Assembly: GCF_032854445.1 (NCBI RefSeq)
Contig: NC_088306.1
Span: 10,380,193 to 10,444,192, forward strand
Direction of reading: 5' to 3'
Length of the DNA stretch: 64,000 nt
From: Liolophura sinensis
Taxonomy: Eukaryota > Mollusca > Polyplacophora > Chitonida > Chitonidae
The notes under the pieces: model-generated
Told to the model about the DNA's origin: nothing
Seen by the model: only the letters and a program-made list of their open reading frames with translations
Database searches by the model: none
Made by a program: the position numbers and the translations under genes
Shown: positions 37,241-46,177 of the stretch, one piece after another
Numbering within the stretch: the stretch's first letter is position 1
How the letters are laid out: every line of letters begins with the position of its first letter

Positions 37241-40200
37241 CACGTATATATATATATATATATAACACGTATATATATATATATATATATAACACATGTA
37301 TATATATATATAACACATGTATATATATATATATACACACATGTATATATATATACATGGTTACTTAGGTTAATTTGTTTTCCATATTTTATTGATTATT
37401 ATATTGTACATTAGAGGATGCATGTAAATATTTATGTAAGACATAAAAGACCAGTGTTTTTATCAAATAAGCATTATAACAATAATTGATGCAATTTATT
37501 TCTTTCTATAATACCATAATAATCATGTAAAGTCATACATTATAAGAAATATTAAAAACAGCATTCGCTCTGCCAATAAGAAACCTAAACAATTATTGTA
37601 TTTTGTAAGCTTGACAATCTCTTTTTGAATGCTTACATGTATTGTGTTTTGTCTTGCCAACATGATGTGTGGCAATCAGAATAAAAAAATACAACTGTAT
37701 TTGCCACATCTGTTTTAAGTCTGGATTTTCTTTAGTGTGTTAATCATCTGTTAATGTCAGTCCCCTAAAACTGCTTAATAAAGTGATTAAAAACCACTGA
37801 TTTTTGGGAAATCAGTCAGCACAAATGCAGTGAAGGTTTTACTAAAATTTTAGGATAGTCCAAATAATTACATTTCTCAAAATATCATCATCATCTGTTC
37901 AAAATCGGTAATATAATTCACAGCTTTTATTATACAACTTTATACAAAGCGCTTTTTGGCTTTTTCAGACTTTTGAATCATTTTAATAATAGATATTTTC
38001 TAAAAGGCAATAATTTGAAATAAATAAATAAAATTTGATTTAATTAACAAATATGGAAGTTTTACCAAAAATATCCAGTACAGGTATAGCCCCTTCATTA
38101 AAGTGTTTCCAAATATGTCATGGAATGATCACTATTGACCATATTAACTTTAGACTTATTGACATATTAGCCTTCCTTTCCTGATCCATGATGTGGCATT
38201 CTAAAGCCATATTCATTCCTTTCATTCCTGATCCATGATGTGGCGTTCTAAAGCCATATTCGTTCCTTCATTCCTGATCTATGATGTGGCGTTCTAAAGC
38301 CATATTCGTTCCTTCATTCCTGATCTATGATGTGGCGTTCTAAAGCCATATTCGTTCCTTCATTCCTGATCCATGATGGGGCGTTCTCAAGCCATATTCA
38401 TTCCTTCATTCCTGATCCATGATGTGGTGTTCTAAAGCCATATTCATTCCCTCATTCCTGATCTATGATGTGCTGCTCTAAAGCCATATTCATTCCCTCA
38501 TTCCTGATCTATGATGTGCTGCTCTAAAGCCATATTCATTCCTTCATTCCTGATCCATGATGTGCTGCTCTAAAGCCATATTCATTCCTTCATTCCTGAT
38601 CCATGATGTGGTGTTCTAAGGCCATATTCATTCCTTTATTCCTGATCTATGATGTGGTGTTTTAAAGCCGTATTCATTCCTTCATTCCTGATCTATGATG
38701 TGTTCTAAAGCCATATTCGTTCCTTCATTCCTGATCTATGATGTGGTGTTTTAAAGCCATATTCGTTCCTTTATTCCTGATCTATGATGTGGTGTTCTAA
38801 GGCCATATTCCTTCCTTTATTCCTGATCTATGATGTGGTGTTTTAAAGCCGTATTCATTCCTTCATTCCTGATCTATGATGTGTTCTAAAGCCATATTCG
38901 TTCCTTCATTCCTGATCTATGATGTGGCGTTCAAAAGCCATATTCATTCCTTCATTCCTGATCTATGATGTGGCGTTCTAAAGCCATATTCATTCCTTTA
39001 TTCCCGATCCATGATGTGGCATTCTAAAGCCATATTCATTCCTTTCATTCCTGATCCATGATGTGCTGCTCTAAAGCCATATTCATTCCTTCATTCCTGA
39101 TCTATGATGTGGCGTTCTAAAGCCATATTCATTCCTTTATTCCTGATCCATGATGTGGCATTCTAAAGCCATATTCGTTCCTTCATTCCTGATCCATGAT
39201 GTGGTGTTCTAAAGCCATATTCATTCCTTCATTCCTGATCTATGATATGGTGTTTTAAAGCCATATTCATTCCTTCATTCCTGATCTATGATATGGTGTT
39301 TTAAAGCCATATTCATTCCTTCATTCCTGATCTATGATATGGTGTTTTAAAGCCGTATTCATTCCTTCATTCCTGATCTATGATGTGGTGTTCTAAAGCC
39401 ATATTCTTTCCTTCATTCCTGATCCATGATGTGGCGTTCTAAAGCCATATTCATTCCTTCATTCCTGATCTATGATGTGTTCTAAAGCCATATTCATTCC
39501 TTTATTCCTGATCTATGATGTGGTGTTTTAAAGCCATATTCATTCCTTCATTCCTGATCTATGATGTGGCATTTTAAAGCCATATTCATTCCTTCATTCC
39601 TGATCTATGATGTGGCATTCTAAAGCCATATTCATTCCTTTCATTCCTGACCTATGATGTGGTGTTCTAAAGCCATATTCGTTCCTTCATTCCTGATCTA
39701 TGATGTGGTGTTCTAAGGCCATATTCATTCCTTTATTCCTGATCTATGATGTGGTGTTTTAAAGCCGTATTCATTCCTTAATTCCTGATCTATGATGTGG
39801 TGTTCTAAAGCCATATTCGTTCCTTCATTCCTGATCTATGATGTGGTGTTCTAAAGCCATATTCATTCCTTTATTCCTGATCCATGATATGGCATTTTAA
39901 AGCCATATTCGTTCCTTCATTCCTGATCCATGATGGGGCATTTTAAAGCCATATTCATTCCTTCATTCCTGATCTATGATGTGGTGTTTTAAGGCCATAT
40001 TTATTCCTTCGTTTCTTATCCATGCCCGTTCATCGTTCATGAGCACGGATTGTATTAAATTTTTATCTGATATTGCGGTTCCAAAGTTCAAAATAAATTT
40101 TAACCAGCAAGACTGTAATCCTGCTTGAAGGATCTGCTGCTAGTTATGTTTTAACATAATGTTTAGACAAAAGAGCAAGCACCGTCATCATGATTTACCT

Positions 40201-43200
40201 GACATAAACATAGAAATGTTACAACGTTAGCTTAAAACAAGGTACATGTATTTGGTGCAGTATTATCATGGCTTTGTGTACAATTATGTATGTTTGTGGT
40301 GTTCATTCATGGTTTTGTGGGATGCGAGCTGTCATAGTCTGGTGTACATTTATGGTCAAGGCATTCTCTCATGTTTTAGTGTACAATCTTCGTCAGCTGA
40401 CACATGCATGGTCATGGTTTATAGGTGACTTGATGGCCTGTGCAGTCATGGTTTGGTGTACTCCTTTGGTGAACAGGTGTGTTTATTATGTGCAATCATG
40501 GTTTTTGGTGTACTGCTTTGGTGGGCAGTTGGGACCATTATGTGCAGTCATGGTTTGGTGTGCTGTTTTAGTGAACAGTTGGGGCCATTATGTGCAGTCA
40601 TGGTTTGATGTGCTGCTTTGGAGAGCAGTTGGGACCATTATGTGCAGTCATGGTTTGGTGTACTGCCTTGGTGAGCAGTTGGGACCATTATGTGCAGTCA
40701 TGGTTTGGTGTACTGTTTTAGTGAACAGTTGGGGCCATTATGTGCAGTCATGGTTTGGGGTACTGCTTTGGTGAGCAGTTGGGACCATTATGTGCAATCA
40801 TGGTTTGGTGTACTGTTTTGGTGTGCTTTTGGGACCATTATGTGCAGTCATGGTTTGGTGTAGGCTGACCATTTGAGTGCAGTCATGGTTTGGTGTACTG
40901 TTTTGGTGAACAGCTGTGATCAGTATGTACAGTCATGGTTTGGTGTACTGTTTTAGTGAGCAGTTGGGACCATTATGTGCAGTCATGGTTTGGTGTACTG
41001 CTATGGTGAACAGCTGGGATCATTATGTGCAGTCATATTTTGGTGTAGGCTGACCCTTTGAGTGCAGTCATGGTTGGGTGTAGGCTGACCCTTTGAGTGC
41101 AGTCATGGTTTGGTGTAGGCTGACCCTTTGAGTGCAGTCATGTTTTGGTGTAGGCTGACCCTTTGAGTGCAGTCATAGTTGGGTGTACCACTAGCCGTCA
41201 TCATAATCATGTTTATGTGTATAGCTTTTGTGAAGGTATTGATTCATGGTTTTGTGACATCATGGCTTGTAACTAGCTTACTGTAAAAGTACTGTATTTC
41301 CCCTAAAGTTTAGCATTTTTATGTGATATTTTGCTAGTTTCTGATGGATTCATCAACTTTTTTTATATAGGCACACTGAAGAGACTTTTTTTGTGAAGTT
41401 TGATTAATTTTTTTATCAGAAAAACTGTTGACCTCAAGTGTGTCATTTTAAGGTCTTACCAAACTTATGGCGAAATACAGTGTATACAAGTACATGTGCT
41501 GGTATATGAGAAACTTCAATATAGTATGAGTCCTTTATATAAGCCTGCATGGAATCATCATTCATATGTTTCCTACCATATCATGAACTGATAACTATCA
41601 TCTGTATTTAATCTCCAGTACCAAGTCATGCATTTCCTTATTCCCTCTCCGTAAAGGCACACGTCCTCCACAATGCCCAGCGGGTAAATGTAATATTTTT
41701 CACTCCTCACTGTTGTGTTAAGAGCTGTGTGTCCTATAAACTTTACTGGCGGCAACCTGCAGATGGTCATGGGTTCCCCCAGGGGACGGATTCGGTTTCC
41801 TCTCACTATAATGCTGGCCACCATCATATAAATAAACTTTACACATTTTGTTTTAGGTTTTCCTACATTGTGTTCACATTTATATATATTAGTCACTCTC
41901 TTGTGTGCATATTTAGTTTGCTACAGTACATTGCTTTGTTCTCAGGTTTTACACCATGTTGGATCATGTGGCATGATGTATGATGCCGTCTTGATTTTTA
42001 TAACATGGTGTGTTTTTGATATGTATGATGTGCTAGTGTCTTGGGGTTTTTTTGCTTTCAGGGAATCAAAAATGTGCTTTATTTAGTCTAATTTACAACT
42101 GCTCTGAAAATAATTTTTTCCTGTGTCTTTTTACATGGGCCATTGACTCAACAGGCCTGTGGTCTGTGTACAAGACAACACAGGACTGTAGACAGGATGT
42201 TGCAGCAACAGATTTCCGCTTTTGTATGGTTAGCTTGTATTTATGAGAAGAAAAAAAAACAACAACGTGTCCTATATTTATCCTGTTGACCATTGAAAGG
42301 CCTGCAGATGCCATTTCCCATTTAGAATTTTTTAGAAATGTCTTCCTTTTAACTTCCTCTCAAGGCCAGCTTTTCCAAAACTTTGTAAAACAGGTTTGTG
42401 TCACATTTCTCATAACACTATTACCCAAACAGCTTTGTGTTCATTTTACGGGAAAAGTTGCGAGAAGTTTGATTTACGAAGTTTTGTGAAAGTAGCCCCA
42501 TGCACTGATTCTTAGTTTTGATTTGACCCATCTTTCACTTTCAGTTTGAAGTAGACGCCCGTTGATTTCATCCATTGAGGTAGCCCTACTTTTTTTTCTT
42601 TGGTTTGGAGCACCTGCCCCGTGATTTCTGTACATCTGTCTTGCACTAGTTTACTTACCTCCTTGGTTGCTTTATTATGGTATGGTGTAATTGCTCTGCA
42701 TCAAGCTACATGTGTGTGGCAGGAAGGTCTTTTTTAGGATCTGATCACATTTACCCAGCACAGCAGAACTGAAGCATTTGACTAGATTTAATTCAGTCCA
42801 AAAAAAAAGGAAAGAAGATGTAAAGAAACAAGTGGAGTTTGTAATGTGTTGAGTATTATTAACGTTTTTTTCTTTACGACCTTAATGATTTTTTCTTTAC
42901 GACATACGATACGATTATGATAAAGAACCTAAAATCCAGGACTAAAATGCACATTTTGATCACAAACACATTTTTGATTCTGATCATTCCGTTGATCTTA
43001 TAAAAGTGTTTTAATTTATTTATTTTATTTGATTGGTGTTTTACGCCATACTCAAGAATATTTCACTTATACGACGGCAGCCAGCATTATGGTGGGTGGA
43101 AACCGGGCACAGCCTGGGGGAAACCCACAACCATCCACAGGTTGCTGGCAGTCCTTCCCATGTACGAAGTGTTTTAAGGTTTGTTTGGAATTCAGTATTG

Positions 43201-46122
43201 TTTCCCGTGGAAATTACAGTGTAAGTTTCGACACTGAAAGTAATATTTTAGGACACTTGGTCATGCTCATAAAAATGCATTTTGTTGTGTCGAATTTTTG
43301 AGCGTTTAACTTAGTAACTGTATGTCCCTTGCTTGCTGACAGTCAAAAGTTCAGGCATTGAACAACTGAATTCTACTCGCTACAGGCCTTGAACAACTGA
43401 ATTTTACTCGCTACAGGCCTTGAACAATTGAATTTTACTCGCTACAACGGTGTCTAATAAAAAAAAAAGGAAAAAAAAAAAAGCTACCTGGCCCAGAAAA
43501 GTGTAAGTTTGTCAGTTTTGGCAGATAAAAAATTATTGTGATTACCCGTAAAGACACCTACCTGTGCTGATGCAGCTGTGCACATTCCTCACCCTTTAAA
43601 TGTGACAGTTTTCTTCCCCACAGCTCTCCTAAGCCGCTTACCGGGACTGACTATGAGTATGTTTTTATTCACACCGCTCATTTGTGTATAAGTACAAAAA
43701 TATTGGAGCAAAAGACTATCTCATTCATTTGGCAAGAACATTGTATTCCCCTCTGTCAGTCAGCCCTGACGTATGTGATGATGAGATCCAAGGTTCTAAT
43801 CCATGCAGATCAAACGTGTCAGCAAGCTGTGGATGGTCATGGGTTTTCCCCGGGCTAGCACAGCACAATTATCCAGGAGCCTCTCTGCTTTGAGTTTAAG
43901 TCCAGCTCATGTTGGCTTCCTCTCCAGTCGCACATGAGAAGGTCTGCACGGTTTCCTCACACCATAATGCTGCTTTTGTATAAGTGAAATATTCTTTAGT
44001 ATAGCATAAAACGCCAATCAAATAAGTAGATAAATAAATTCAGCATACATATTGAATGAGATCATCATATAGTTTTACTGGGAAAAAGAAATAAGTACAC
44101 GCACACTTGTGCTCAAACATTGATCAGGTGAAAGAGAGATAGGTCTTTGTTAGCCCGAAGTAGGGAACTCTGTGCTGGCTTGCTTTGCTTTGTTTTGAGG
44201 GGTTTTTTTTTGTTTTTGGTTTTTTTTTTAACTGTAATGTATACTAGACTCCTTACGGTTTGTAAAACTTTACTTACTGTCATCACTAGAACCCAGTAGT
44301 TTTCATAAAGTCTTGTTGGGTGCAACTATTGCGAGCTGACTTTGATAGATAATTCTTTACCAGCATAGCTTTACAGTATTTATTACTTTTGGCAAACTTC
44401 TTTTCGTGTTGTTCATGTCATTTGGTCGGTGGGAGCTGGGCTGAATTGTCATGATCTGAAGCTATTTAGAAGTGTGGAGCATTCTACAAATATCGTAGTT
44501 TTATTTGTTTCAACGAGTCCCAGTATGACTCCTACAGCAATTAAAGAAAACTATTGTTTATTTATGAAATTACCTGAAGATCAAGGGAAGAGTACTAGAA
44601 GAAAAACTGTAGGTGCATTTGTCTGCATCCAGTATAAAACAATACAAAATGTGAATAACAGAGATCAGGGGGGATTTACCTACGCTGTATTATAATCTAT
44701 GTTTGCACAGTTCCACGTGCGCGCTGTTGTGAGAGTACAAATTTAACATTTTGTAACTACATTATGCATTGATCATGGTATTAAACCTGTTTGCTCCATT
44801 TTGCCATCCTATACCGTTTTTGCACTCCTTATAGCCTAACTCTCCCTCCTTGGCAATCACCCTCTCCCCCCCACCCCCACCCCACCCTACCCCCACCCCT
44901 CCAACTCTCACTCACCCAATACCTTGTCCCAGACTTATTGGGCCTCATAGTCAGCATATTAATTGTACAGCATACAAAATTGTAATGCACATTTCATTGT
45001 TTAATACAGGCTCCATTACACTTGCACAAATCTTACTGAATCAAACCTTGTAAATATAATATGTAGAGCTATAGGCTTGCGGAATTTCTCATCACATCAT
45101 GTACATAGAGAGGATAGAAAACAGAGAAGCCATTACTTTTTTTTATCAATCCAGTTTCCTGAATGAGCAGTCAGATAGGTTTCCTACTTTCTCTTCTTGG
45201 TTTCCTTCAACCGTAACAGTATTCCTGAACCATAACCATGAGAAAAACTTTGTTGAAATGTTATGAAAAATAGCAATAAATGAATAAATGTATGTGTTAT
45301 TTCTGAATTACAAGCACATACACATAAGTGACATAATTCCTGGGGCATCTGGCCGCAGGATTACGTAGCGATCTTAGACTTAAGTCAAAATTTCAAATCA
45401 CAGTAAAATTGTTGTTTATTATGCTACAAGGTCAAAATTTTACTTGACAATGTAAATTAGATGACAGATTGGCTATTGACTTCGCTCTGCCCGTCATAAT
45501 TGTGAACACTTTTCATAATGACCTCTATCCTATACTTCTAGGTGAGTTATTGTGCAACAAATTGCAGCTAAAATAAAGGAAAGGAACAGACTAAATGTAA
45601 GGATTGAAGTTTTGACTTCAGCCTACGATCGCTTTGCGACCACCAGACCTGGTGTAGTCTTTTTTTAGCCAATACAGATGTACATGTAATTGTAATAAGA
45701 TTAAACAGTTTTTCTTTCCTCACATTGTTAATCCATCTCTGTAAAACTACCATCCATATCTTTACTTTTCCCTCACAAAACAAAATGTAATTTTTTACTT
45801 TCAAGACCACGATAATGTCTGTCCTATAAATAAGAAAATTTGCAGTATTTAAACATTGCTAAAAAAAAATTACCTAAGGTCAGAAAAAGTGCTGCCAAGG
45901 TCAGTAGGTAGTCAAAAATTGCACATTTTTGTGATTTATCACAAAATACAAGAATTGGATATGTTCTTGTAGGTTTAGCTCTTAATTAGACATGTAGATG
46001 TACATGAAATTGGAAGGGAACTTTGCAACTGAATTTTGGATCCTTGGCATGTTACATGGCTGATAGTTTACAATGCGCTTCTGGCATTGATGTGTAGTGT
46101 GATTCATACATGTAAAGTAGTG

Positions 46123-46177
<55 letters not shown>

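Noticed and set aside
37006-37368. Several long overlapping frames of YIYIYI text on both strands
   Set aside because: Produced by the TA/CACA microsatellite; no coding features.
38166-40015. Regular repeats resembling a CRISPR array
   Set aside because: Units are contiguous without unique spacers, in a eukaryotic intron; it is a satellite.
40268-40774. 168-residue open frame with repeated [11 protein letters not shown]
   Set aside because: Translation of the 50-bp minisatellite; the period is not a multiple of three and the pattern shifts frame.
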